Source: DATDRS01 sp035291605
GTDB lineage: Bacteria; Chloroflexota; Anaerolineae; Anaerolineales; UBA6663
Assembly (NCBI GenBank): GCA_035291605.1
Contig: DATDRS010000397.1
Span: 1 to 22,290 of the forward strand
Length of the DNA stretch: 22,290 bases
Direction of reading: 5' to 3'
Numbering within the stretch: position 1 is the first letter of the stretch; each line of letters starts with the position of its first letter. Below the pieces are notes generated by a model. It was not told the origin of the DNA, did no database searches, and worked only from the letters and a program-made list of their open reading frames with translations. The position numbers were made by a program, and so were the translations under genes. This document shows positions 13,001-20,305 of the stretch, in pieces.

Positions 13001-14362
13001 CAGGGTCGTTTCGTACAGGGCCGCCAGAATGCGGTTGCGCCTCTGGTCCTCGGAATACAGCCGCGCCCGCCCGATGGCAACGCTGACATGTTCACTGAGC
13101 GCGATCATCAGTTGCAAGTCGGCGTCCGAAAGCCTCACCCCGCCTATGCTCTCTACATTCAGGGTGCCGACAACCCGACCCTGGTCGAGCAGTGGGACAC
13201 AGACCTCGGAGACGATGCCCTCGATGGCCCCAAGAAATTCGGGGTCAGCACGCACATTCTCCAGGAGTGCAGGCTTTCCCGTACGAACCACGCGGCCACT
13301 GATGCCCTGTGTCACCGGAATCTCCAGGATGACGCGCTCGTAGCCGACTTGATGCTGGAGCATCAACTTTTCCCCCTGAAGCAGATAGAGGCTGACCTGG
13401 GTGTATCCAAATGTCTGGGCAATCGCCTCGACCACGGTGCGAAGGAGGATGGGCAGGTCCAGCTCACGCGCCAGGGCGGTGCGCACCTTGTCGAGCAGCG
13501 TCAACTCTTGCGCCTGTCGTTGCGCCCTCGCAAACAACGTCTGGTACTGCTGCTCACTCTCCCGCAGCGCCATCTCGGCCTGCTTGCGCTCGGTGATGTC
13601 ATGGTAATTGACCAGGATGGCCCCCACGCTCGGCTCGGCGAGCAGGTTCGTGCCGGTGGTCTCGATCCACCGCCACGAACCATCCTTGTGCTGGGAAATC
13701 ACTTCCGCGGTAATGCTCAGGCCCGGACTTTGCAGGAGATCGGCGAACAAGCTTCTGGCGCGCGGGACATCATCTGGATGAAGCAGGTCGAATGTGCCCA
13801 TGCGGGCACGCTCATCCGAGGTGTAACCCAGCATCTGCGTATAGGCCGGGCTCTGGTATTGAATCACTCCAGCGGCGCTGAGGAGGGCTATCCCATCCGC
13901 ACTGTGTTCGATGAGCGCCCGGAAGCGTTGCTCGCTTTGCCGCAGGGCTTCCTCGGTGCGCTGACGCTCGGCGAGCTGCTGTTGCACCTGCTTGCCCAGG
14001 TCGCTCATGCGCCCGACGACAACGCCAATGAGCAGCAACACTAGCGACCCGGCCCCGCCGCCGCTGTGCAGGACCACATCCCAGCCTCCGGGCTGATAAC
14101 CCCCGATATTCAGCAAGAGGGTATTCAGGGGGATGCTGAGCAACCCGGCGAGCAGCCCGGCCCACAGACCCCAGAGCCACGCCGTCACCGCCACCGGCAA
14201 GAAAGACAGCGCTGCCATCCCCGCTCCCTGCCCTGGGTAGAGGAGGAGGAACAGCAACACATAAGCCCCCACCGCGCCGAGCGCAAACACCGCCTGTCTC
14301 CAGCGGAGTTTGGGCGTGGTTTCGTCTTCCAATCTGTGGGGTGCGGTCAGCGCCTTATTCAT
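10004..14362 (-). CDS. Membrane-anchored PAS/GAF hybrid sensor histidine kinase (1452 aa)
   Basis: A large sensor kinase. Order: a hydrophobic N-terminal membrane region of about four segments (24-118); PAS (142-258); GAF (285-435); GAF (445-602); an unusual PAS (623-770) with the EQDFSLLAPYLDRLRAAGVTDFRAYF type of start; two closely similar PAS/PAC units (782-900 and 912-1030); GAF (1035-1188); coiled coil; HisKA with His1229 in SVSHELRTPLTNITLYL; and HATPase with N box FTNLIGNAVAYTP, F box LFERFYRG and G2 box GTGLGL. The G1 box reads VHNTGPVIP, with Asn1376 where Asp is usual. There is no receiver domain. The start is secure: AGGAGG (14370-14375) lies 7 bases before the ATG. Signals are unknown; PAS/GAF domains can bind haem, flavin or small ligands, but no cofactor-specific motif is evident. 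Confidence 0.93.
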   Translation of the reverse strand: MNKALTAPHRLEDETTPKLRWRQAVFALGAVGAYVLLFLLLYPGQGAGMAALSFLPVAVTAWLWGLWAGLLAGLLSIPLNTLLLNIGGYQPGGWDVVLHSGGGAGSLVLLLIGVVVGRMSDLGKQVQQQLAERQRTEEALRQSEQRFRALIEHSADGIALLSAAGVIQYQSPAYTQMLGYTSDERARMGTFDLLHPDDVPRARSLFADLLQSPGLSITAEVISQHKDGSWRWIETTGTNLLAEPSVGAILVNYHDITERKQAEMALRESEQQYQTLFARAQRQAQELTLLDKVRTALARELDLPILLRTVVEAIAQTFGYTQVSLYLLQGEKLMLQHQVGYERVILEIPVTQGISGRVVRTGKPALLENVRADPEFLGAIEGIVSEVCVPLLDQGRVVGTLNVESIGGVRLSDADLQLMIALSEHVSVAIGRARLYSEDQRRNRILAALYETTLGLMNRLELNDLLTAIVTQAAQLLGTTHGYLYLVEPGETEIEVKLGTGIFTQYVGYRLKPGEGLAGKVWQTGQPRAVADYRTWSGRSAQFGQTAFRATVGVPLTSGPQIVGVIGLASLEPGRAFGDDEVELLNRFAQLASIALDNAQLYTLAQKELAERKQAEAALQESEKRYRSLFEDSPIPLSEQDFSLLAPYLDRLRAAGVTDFRAYFEDRPAEVARCATLVKTVDVNKVTLKLYKAKSKEELLAGLSVLFTEESYSVFREELIAMAEGKTRFEAETVNRTLTGDSIHVVLTWFVVPGYEKTLMKVVVSLVDITDRKQAEERLREAEAKYRTLVEQMPAVTYLDALDETASTLYISPQVEAVLGYSPEEWMADPELWPRLLHPDDRERALAENARHNTTGAPFNLEYRLIARDGRVVWIRDQAVIVRDETGQPRYSQGLMMDITEHTRAEQALREAETKYRTLVEQLPAITYIAALDEAKTRLYVSPQIETLLGFTQAEYLADPNLWRKQLHPDDRERVLAEATRLYEGSETFVSEYRTLARDGHAVWFHDEAVIVKAEARQPRFLQGVKIDITARKQRERELEAIATVSAALRVAQSRAEMLPIILDQLIELLKADGASLAFREPNSDEIAIVLGQGNGAPFTGTRLRVGHGVTGYVVETGQPYLTNDAPHDPRFLWPRLLGDLRAVACIPLLAQGQTSGALWVGRTTPFADDEVRLLIAIADIAANALRRVSVMETLEQRVAERTRELEAANEQLKELDRLKDQFVASVSHELRTPLTNITLYLGMLGKTGAEGLGRYLSVLQRETRRLTHLIEDVLTLSRIGQGGATLALEPRVLDGLIAEVLEAHAASAEAKSLTLTHKPNPDAPVVPIDYAQMMQVFTNLIGNAVAYTPAAGQVTVTTGLRRSGARAGVVVCVHNTGPVIPAEDLLHLFERFYRGRTGWESGEPGTGLGLTICKEIVERHHGQISARSEEDFGTEFEVWLPMRTDARQTET

Positions 14363-14369
14363 ATGAGCG

Positions 14370-14375
14370 CCTCCT
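14370..14375 (-). promoter_or_regulatory. Strong Shine-Dalgarno of the 1452-aa kinase
   Basis: AGGAGG on the minus strand with a 7-base spacer to the ATG at 14362. It fixes the start and is much stronger than the ribosome sites of most genes in this window. Confidence 0.85.
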
Positions 14376-14447
14376 ACTATCGATCACCCGGTTACTGCCT
14401 TTGCGCCGGTTGGGCGCTCGTTGGGGCGGGAGAGGGCAGGAATCGAA

Positions 14448-14499
14448 ACGGGGCAGGCTCTCTGCAGAACCTGCCCCGTCGTCTTTACGGAAAGACGAC
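14448..14499 (-). terminator. Two tandem hairpins between the large kinase genes
   Basis: Just beyond the stop of the 14514-18584 gene, GTCGTCTTT/AAAGACGAC (14478-14486 with 14491-14499, four-base loop) is followed on the minus strand by the ten-pair stem ACGGGGCAGG/CCTGCCCCGT (14448-14457 with 14470-14479). The stems share two bases (14478-14479), so they compete slightly. Only a weak T-rich segment (TTCGATT) follows, so efficient intrinsic termination is uncertain; the pair may instead stabilise the 3' end. Confidence 0.5.
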
Positions 14500-14513
14500 C
14501 GCGCAAGCTGCCC

Positions 14514-17500
14514 TTATGCGCCAACGGTTTCGGCCTCCGGCGCCAGGGGCAGGGTGAAATGGAAAGTGCTGCCTCGGCGGAACTCGCTCTCGAACCAGAT
14601 TTTGCCGCCTTGCAGTTCGACCAGATTCTTGACGATGTTCAGGCCCAGGCCAGTACCAGTCGCCATCTCGCGCGCCATGCGATCTTCGGCCCGGAAGAAC
14701 TTCTGGAACAGTTTCTTTTGGTCCTCCGGCGCGATGCCGATGCCGTTGTCTTTCACAGAAATATGCAGCACCTCCGGCGCGGCGGTGTTGGCGGGATCCC
14801 AGCGATTCGCTTCTTTTGCCACGCGCAGAACGATCTCGCCGCCCTCCGGGGTGTACTTGTAGGCGTTGGAGACCAGGTTGGTCAGCACCTGCACGGTGCG
14901 GGTGTAGTCGGCCGTCACGTTGGGCAGGCTCGGCTCGGTCTCCTGGATCAATGTCTGTTTTTTGACGTCAATCAGCGCCTGGGTGGTGCGCACGACATCC
15001 TCAATCACCGCATGGAAGGGGGTGGATTTTGGTTCCAACCGCAGACGCCCAGATTCGATGCGCGCGATGTCAGCCAAGTCGGAGACCAGCGTCGCCATGC
15101 GATCCACATTGCCGCGGATGGTGCCGAGGAATTGCTTCTGCATGTCGTTGATCGGCCCGACGGCGCTCCCCGCCAGCAGGTCGGTGTAGCCCCGGATAGA
15201 GGTCATGGGCGTCTTGAGCTCGTGCGCCACGAACGACACAAACTCGCTCTTGGCGATGTTGGCCGCCTGGACTTCCGTATACAGCCGGGCATTCGTGATC
15301 GCCACTGAGGCGTGATCCACCAGGCGGGTGGCGAAGGCCACCTGCTCCTCGGTGAAGGCCTCGGCATTCGGGCTTTCGAGATTGACCAACCCCACCACTT
15401 TCTGCTCGCTCTTGATAGGAATGACCAACTGGACGCGGGTGGTCGGGAGGCGCTGTGAATCCGCCGCCTGCGCGTCGCGCACCAGGCGGGTTTCGCCCGT
15501 GGCCACCACCTGACCCAGGATGCCTTTCCCCAGCGACAAGACAGTATCTGGCATCATCTCGCCGTTGTATCCCTGCGTGGCGATGATGCCGATGTCAGTC
15601 TCGCCGACCATGCCCACCGAGCCGGCGGCGGCGCCCGTGTGCTTGATCGCCCAGTCGAGCGTGATGCCCATCACGCGTTTCACGTCCAGTGCCGTGTTCA
15701 ATTCGCGGTCAATGCGCTGCATCACCGACAGTTCTTCGACGCGGGCGGCGAGAGCCTGGTCGGTCATCGTGAACAAGCGCGCATTCTGGATGGCGACGGC
15801 GGCCTGGCCGGAGAAGGCGGTCAGTAGATTCTGGTCGCCTTCGTTGAAGGGCGTGCCGTCGCGTTTGTTGATGACCTCGACCGCGCCGATGGGCCGGGAC
15901 TGGAATCTCAGCGGCACGACCATGAGCGCGCGTGTGATGAAGCCCGAGGACTGGTCCATGCCCTTGAACCAGCGCGGGTCGTTCTGCACGTCGTTGACGA
16001 TGAGAGGGTGGCCGGACTCGATGGCCTCGCCGACGAACCCCCGGCCGGGCGCGATGCGCATCCCCACGAGGTTTTGCCCCACCGGCCCCACCGCCACGCG
16101 GAAGACGTATTCCCCGGTTTCCTCGTCGGTGAGGAACAAGCTGCCTGCCTCACAATCCAAAATATCCACCGAGCTTTGAACGATGCGCTGGATCAGAGGG
16201 TCCAGTTCGAGCGTCGAAGACATGGTCGTGCTGACGTCGTTCAGGGTGGCCAGTTGCCGCGCGCGTTGCTCGGTCTGGCGGTAGAGCCGGGCTTTGACGA
16301 TGGCGGAAGCCGCCTGGTCAGCGATGGCGCCGAAGACTTTGAGCTGGTCTTCGGTGAAGACCACGCCGTTTTCGAAGGAGGCCACACTCATGATGCCGAT
16401 CGTCTCCGCCCCGGCGTTGAGCGGCACGCCCATCCAGGCCTTGTAATTCTTCGGGCGCGGGGCGGCGTTGCGGCGGCGGCATTCGGCGTGGTAATCGTCG
16501 GTGCGAATGGGCTGGCCGGTGCGCACAATTTCGGCCGCCAGGCCGCGCTTGGCCGGCCAGGGTTTGCCCTCCTCGTCCGTGATCCGCTCGTCATTCTCCA
16601 CGTAGAACGCGTAACTGAAGGACACACCGGATACGTCTTTCAGGATGACGTAGAAATTGCGCGTATCCAAGACCCGGCCAGCCTGGGCGTAAACGAGTTC
16701 CAACAGGTCGTCGTAAGAGGTGGTGAAATTGACCGCCTGCGACATCTGGCTGAGGACATTCAACTCGTTCACGCGCCGTTCGAGGTCGTCAATGACCGTG
16801 GCGCGTTCAACCGCCAGCGCCGCCTGGTCGGCCAGGGCTTCGACGAATTGCAGATCGTCGCGGGTGAATGGCTCGCCGGAGAGCTTGGGGCCGACGGCGA
16901 GCCAGCCGGACAGCCCGGTTTTGCCCGGCAGGGGCGCGTACACCGCCGAGCCCATCACCGCCAGCCTGGCCCGGTCGCGGGCCAGGTTATCGGGCAGGGA
17001 CGTATCGGGCGTGAGGAGCAGCGGGACGCGATCACGGCTCAGCGTGGTCGCCAACCCGCCATCCACGGCGAAGCGCACCTCCGTTTTCGGGCGCTGATCG
17101 CCAGGGGCGTAAGCGGCGAAGTCGTCGTTGAGGTGGTCGCGCAAGAACAGATAGAAATGCGACGGCCGGAGCGCGCCTTCGATTTGCTCGGCCAGCGCCG
17201 ACGCAATGGCGCCGAGGCCGGCGGCCCGGCTGAGCGCGCGCCCGAATTGTTCGACCCTTTGGGCATAGGAGCGCGAGCCGCGAAAGAAGAGAACGTCAAC
17301 AGCCCGCTGCAGGCGTTCGCGCACAGGATGGAAGGCGGCGACAAGCAGAAAGACGATCAGTCCCAGCACGATCGGACTGTCCGCGTCAACGGCTGCGCCG
17401 ACGATCAGGCTGAGACCGCCGAGGATCAGCGCATAGGCCGCCAGCGTCAGCCCGGCGAGCGTGAAGTACACCAGCGCCTGCGCCAGCCGCCGGTCGGCGT

Positions 17501-18584
17501 CGATCAAACGATAACGCAGGATGGCATAGGCGATAGCGCCAGGCAGAAAAATGGTCGGCAGAAAATACAGGGAATTGAACGGCGCCGGAGAGCGACCCAG
17601 GAACGAACTGATCAGCAATTGAATGGTATTAAACAGGATGAGCGAGGCGGCGGTGAGCGTCCCGATGAGGATAATCCGGCTCTGTTCCCGCACAATGGGC
17701 GAGGGGCTGAAGAGCCAGCGATAGGCCATGGTGAACAGGAAGATCAGGATACCCGCGCCCATGAAGTAATTCTGGTAGGCCCACGGCGCGAGATAGGCCC
17801 ACGGGTCGGCGCTCCAGTAGGTGGACAGGGTATAACCGGCCAGCCCAATCAGCGGGAGGTAGCAAATCGCCAGACGCAGGAGCGGGCGCTTCTGGAGCAG
17901 GCCGAGTTCCTGAGGAAAGACGAAGCCCAGGCTGACGGCCGAGGCGCCAATCGCCGGGAAGGCAACGGTCCAGACCGGCACCAGGAAGTGCGTCGTGTAA
18001 AAGTCGAATACCCCGACGAGAGTCAGGGCAACGGTAAAGCAGAAGATGGCGAATGCTCGTCCGGCCAGTTCGCGGCCGCGCAGGTGAAAGACCCACACGC
18101 CGATGCCCAGGTACACCAGGCCGATCAGGTAGGGAATGATAAAGAAGGAAAGAAGATCACGGAACGAGAAAGACTGCACCGTGAGCGGTACACGGGACTG
18201 GCCGCCGCTGCGGCGCTCGACGGTGATTTCTATAACTTGGCCGGGGACATAGTGCTGGAGCTCGGCGTTGAGCTGGGCGTCGGTGGAGACCGGGACGCCG
18301 TTGAGCGCTGTCAGACGGTCAAAAGGTTGCACCCCCTCCGTGAAGGCCGGGAACTTATCCGGGCCCTGAGACCGGATGTCGTTGAAGACGAGCGCCCTTT
18401 CGATAAAGGCCCCGACGAACGGGCGTTGAATCCAGCCGGCGGCGAGAGGAATGGCGATCACGTACACCCCCACCGTGAGAACCAGGATCAGGAGCACAAC
18501 TGCGTGCAGGACCCGATCGGTCAGCGCGCGTTGATCGAGCGCGGCCTCGTCGGCTTGAGCAGTTAATGCTGGATTTTCGGGCAT
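14514..18584 (-). CDS. Membrane PDZ/multi-GAF sensor histidine kinase (about 1356 aa)
   Basis: A large sensor kinase. Order from ATG 18584: transmembrane helix (about 27-50); a PDZ-like domain, presumably outside the membrane (about 68-140; GVQPFDRLTALNGVPVSTDA, then VPGQVIEITVERRSG); a polytopic region of about eight hydrophobic segments (147-417); a conserved linker HPVRERLQRAVDVLFFRG; four GAF domains (about 455-600, 615-770, 785-940, 955-1105); HisKA with His1121 in FVAHELKTPMTSIRGYTDLL; and HATPase with N box LTNLVSNAYKYTPEGG, G1 box VKDNGIGIAPED, F box FQKFFR and G2 box GTGLGL. All kinase motifs are intact and no receiver domain follows. ATG 18584 is preferred over a TTG 12 codons upstream; neither has a clear ribosome site. 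The ligands of the PDZ and GAF domains cannot be read from sequence. Confidence 0.92.
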   Translation of the reverse strand: MPENPALTAQADEAALDQRALTDRVLHAVVLLILVLTVGVYVIAIPLAAGWIQRPFVGAFIERALVFNDIRSQGPDKFPAFTEGVQPFDRLTALNGVPVSTDAQLNAELQHYVPGQVIEITVERRSGGQSRVPLTVQSFSFRDLLSFFIIPYLIGLVYLGIGVWVFHLRGRELAGRAFAIFCFTVALTLVGVFDFYTTHFLVPVWTVAFPAIGASAVSLGFVFPQELGLLQKRPLLRLAICYLPLIGLAGYTLSTYWSADPWAYLAPWAYQNYFMGAGILIFLFTMAYRWLFSPSPIVREQSRIILIGTLTAASLILFNTIQLLISSFLGRSPAPFNSLYFLPTIFLPGAIAYAILRYRLIDADRRLAQALVYFTLAGLTLAAYALILGGLSLIVGAAVDADSPIVLGLIVFLLVAAFHPVRERLQRAVDVLFFRGSRSYAQRVEQFGRALSRAAGLGAIASALAEQIEGALRPSHFYLFLRDHLNDDFAAYAPGDQRPKTEVRFAVDGGLATTLSRDRVPLLLTPDTSLPDNLARDRARLAVMGSAVYAPLPGKTGLSGWLAVGPKLSGEPFTRDDLQFVEALADQAALAVERATVIDDLERRVNELNVLSQMSQAVNFTTSYDDLLELVYAQAGRVLDTRNFYVILKDVSGVSFSYAFYVENDERITDEEGKPWPAKRGLAAEIVRTGQPIRTDDYHAECRRRNAAPRPKNYKAWMGVPLNAGAETIGIMSVASFENGVVFTEDQLKVFGAIADQAASAIVKARLYRQTEQRARQLATLNDVSTTMSSTLELDPLIQRIVQSSVDILDCEAGSLFLTDEETGEYVFRVAVGPVGQNLVGMRIAPGRGFVGEAIESGHPLIVNDVQNDPRWFKGMDQSSGFITRALMVVPLRFQSRPIGAVEVINKRDGTPFNEGDQNLLTAFSGQAAVAIQNARLFTMTDQALAARVEELSVMQRIDRELNTALDVKRVMGITLDWAIKHTGAAAGSVGMVGETDIGIIATQGYNGEMMPDTVLSLGKGILGQVVATGETRLVRDAQAADSQRLPTTRVQLVIPIKSEQKVVGLVNLESPNAEAFTEEQVAFATRLVDHASVAITNARLYTEVQAANIAKSEFVSFVAHELKTPMTSIRGYTDLLAGSAVGPINDMQKQFLGTIRGNVDRMATLVSDLADIARIESGRLRLEPKSTPFHAVIEDVVRTTQALIDVKKQTLIQETEPSLPNVTADYTRTVQVLTNLVSNAYKYTPEGGEIVLRVAKEANRWDPANTAAPEVLHISVKDNGIGIAPEDQKKLFQKFFRAEDRMAREMATGTGLGLNIVKNLVELQGGKIWFESEFRRGSTFHFTLPLAPEAETVGA

Positions 18585-18632
18585 ATCTGGTATTCTACGC
18601 TCTTCAGTAGAGTGGGGCAAGTTAGATTGCGG

Positions 18633-18638
18633 TATAAT
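18633..18638 (+). promoter_or_regulatory. Possible -10 box for the B12-subunit/meaB operon
   Basis: A perfect TATAAT lies on the plus strand, 73 bases before the B12-subunit ATG. No good -35 hexamer is found at 16-18 bases upstream (GAGTGG at 17), so this is a weak call. The same gap (18585-18710) should also hold the divergent promoter of the PDZ kinase, which I could not identify. Confidence 0.3.
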
Positions 18639-18710
18639 TCACAGCGTGGGCATAGGATTTGTTTCTTATGCCGTTTTTATCCATTCCGTGATCCGGTTTA
18701 AGACATCCCC

Positions 18711-19115
18711 ATGGCAGAAAACAAAATTCGTGTTCTGGTCGCCAAACCCGGCCTCGACGGACATGATCGAGGCGCTAAGGTTATTGCGCGTGCGCTGCGC
18801 GACGCCGGCATGGAGGTGATCTACACCGGCCTGCGGCAAACGCCGGAGATGGTCGCCGAAGCTGCGCTGCAGGAAGATGTGGATGTCGTCGGACTCTCGA
18901 TCCTCTCCGGGGCCCACATGGCATTGATCCCCCGGGTCCTGGAATTGCTCCGGGCGAACGGCCAGGACGCGGTCGCCGTATTCGTGGGGGGAATCGTCCC
19001 CGACGAGGACATTCCCGCGCTCAAGGCGCTGGGCGTGGCAGGGGTCTTCGGACCGGGCGCGAGCACGGAGACGATTATCCGCGCTGTGCGGGAGGCGGTG
19101 AGAAGTAAAGCGTGA
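18711..19115 (+). CDS. Cobalamin-binding subunit of methylmalonyl-CoA mutase-type enzyme
   Basis: A 134-residue stand-alone B12-binding domain. The cobalamin signature DxHxxG is at residues 16-21 (KPGLDGHDRGAKVIARALRDAG); His18 would be the lower cobalt ligand. The other two B12 contacts are present as SILSGAH and GGIVPDED. It resembles the C-terminal domain of methylmalonyl-CoA mutase and the separate small subunits (McmA2/McmB-type) of archaea and Chloroflexota, which pair with a separate catalytic chain. No catalytic chain is encoded in this window. meaB follows 53 bases downstream on the same strand, supporting the assignment. Small subunits of isobutyryl- or ethylmalonyl-CoA mutases look similar, so the exact acyl-CoA substrate is not settled. 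Confidence 0.9.
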   Translation: MAENKIRVLVAKPGLDGHDRGAKVIARALRDAGMEVIYTGLRQTPEMVAEAALQEDVDVVGLSILSGAHMALIPRVLELLRANGQDAVAVFVGGIVPDEDIPALKALGVAGVFGPGASTETIIRAVREAVRSKA

Positions 19116-19171
19116 GGCGTGATCCGTGACTGATCCACGCATAGATTACGCATCATACATCACGGATTATG
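19111..19171. repeat. Heptamer-type repeat array with inversion between the B12 subunit and meaB
   Basis: CGTGAGG, CGTGATC and CGTGACT run in phase over 19111-19131; the first contains the stop codon of the B12 gene. On the opposite strand the remainder reads CATAATC, CGTGATG, TATGATG, CGTAATC, TATGCGT (19171 back to about 19137). So, as at the dnaK-dnaJ junction, one degenerate 7-base unit appears first in one sense and then in the other. The array runs right up to the meaB start codon. Confidence 0.55.
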
Positions 19172-20209
19172 TTTGACCCTGCGCCTATCCTCTCTGGCAA
19201 TCGCCGGGCGCTGGCCCGCTTGTTGACCCGGATCGAGAATGCCGCGCCGGAAGCGCAGGCGGCGCTGACGGCTTTATTCCCGCACACGGGCCGGGCGCAC
19301 GTCGTCGGCGTCACCGGCGCGCCTGGAACCGGCAAAAGCAGCCTCGTCAACGAACTGGCGAAGGCGCTGCGGCGCGCCGGGCGCACCGTAGCGGTGGTGG
19401 CCGTTGATCCGAGCAGCCCCTTCACGGGCGGCGCCATTCTGGGCGACCGCATCCGGATGCGCGACCTCGCCGGCGACCCCGGCGTTTTCATCCGCTCGAT
19501 GGCGAGCCGCGGCTCGCTCGGCGGGTTGGCGCGCGCGACGGGGGATGTGGTAAAGGCACTCGACGCCGCCGGTTTTGAGACGATCCTGATTGAAACAGTG
19601 GGCGCGGGGCAGACCGAAGTGGAAATCGCGCGCACGGCCCAGACGACGGTCGTCGTCGAAGCGCCGGGCCTCGGCGACGATGTGCAGGCGATCAAAGCCG
19701 GGTTGCTGGAAATTGCCGACGTGTTCGCGCTCAACAAATCCGATCAACCCGGCGCGGAGAACGCCCTGCGCGCGCTGCGGGCCTCGTTAGACCTGGCGCA
19801 GCCAGCGTCCCGCCGCTGGATGGGCGAGGCGGCGCTGGCGCATCACAGCCTGCCCTCCGGCGAGTCCTCGCAGGACGGCGCGCAAGGGCCGAGGGAGGCC
19901 GCCGCGTGGATCCCGCCCATCATCCAGACGGTCGCTATTCAGGGGCAAGGCGTCGCCGCCTTGGTCGGGGCCATGGACCGGCATCGGGAATATCTGCGCG
20001 CTTCCGGCGAGTTGGGGCAGCGCGAACGCGAGCGGCTGGCGCACGAGCTGGAAATGCGCCTGCGCGATGTTTTGTTGAACGGCCTCGTCGCGCGCCTCGG
20101 GAACGGCCAGATTGCCGAAGCGGTGGACAAAATTCTGGCGCGCGAGATTGACCCGGTCAGCGCCGCGCGACAGTTGGCGGAGAAAGCCGGCGGCGTTATC
20201 CGCCCGTAA
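19169..20209 (+). CDS. meaB: MeaB/ArgK-type GTPase, methylmalonyl-CoA mutase chaperone
   Basis: A 346-residue G3E-family P-loop GTPase that protects, and loads cofactor onto, B12-dependent acyl-CoA mutases. Walker A is GAPGTGKSS (about 50-58), followed by VAVVAVDPSSPFTGGAILGDRIRM and the family-typical FIRSMASRGSLGGLARAT. The switch/Walker B region is ILIETVGAGQTEVEI and the base-recognition motif is NKSD. The C-terminal helical dimerisation arm (about 265-330) is present, so the length is standard. Older annotations call it LAO/AO transport ATPase ArgK. It lies directly after the B12-binding subunit and is probably co-transcribed. The ribosome site is poor (ACGGATT), because a repeat array occupies the region before the ATG. 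Confidence 0.95.
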   Translation: MFDPAPILSGNRRALARLLTRIENAAPEAQAALTALFPHTGRAHVVGVTGAPGTGKSSLVNELAKALRRAGRTVAVVAVDPSSPFTGGAILGDRIRMRDLAGDPGVFIRSMASRGSLGGLARATGDVVKALDAAGFETILIETVGAGQTEVEIARTAQTTVVVEAPGLGDDVQAIKAGLLEIADVFALNKSDQPGAENALRALRASLDLAQPASRRWMGEAALAHHSLPSGESSQDGAQGPREAAAWIPPIIQTVAIQGQGVAALVGAMDRHREYLRASGELGQRERERLAHELEMRLRDVLLNGLVARLGNGQIAEAVDKILAREIDPVSAARQLAEKAGGVIRP

Positions 20210-20214
20210 GGCAT

Positions 20215-20248
20215 AGACCTGACAGATCGTAAGAGACCTGTCAGGTCT
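20215..20248. repeat. Palindromic repeat after meaB
   Basis: AGACCTGACAG (20215-20225) is an exact inverted match to CTGTCAGGTCT (20238-20248) around a 12-base loop that itself contains a further GACC. It lies 6 bases after the meaB stop. No T-run follows, so it is a weak terminator candidate. The ACCTGACAGGT core looks like a dispersed intergenic palindrome. Confidence 0.55.
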
Positions 20249-20305
20249 GCGCTCAGTGTGACATTTTAGTGATGGACTGATAATCACCCCTCAGGAGTCT
20301 CCATT

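Noticed and set aside
16008..18566. 852-residue plus-strand open frame antisense to the PDZ/GAF kinase
   Set aside because: It lies wholly within the kinase gene on the other strand, with low-complexity composition and no motif. The kinase frame carries all expected domains.
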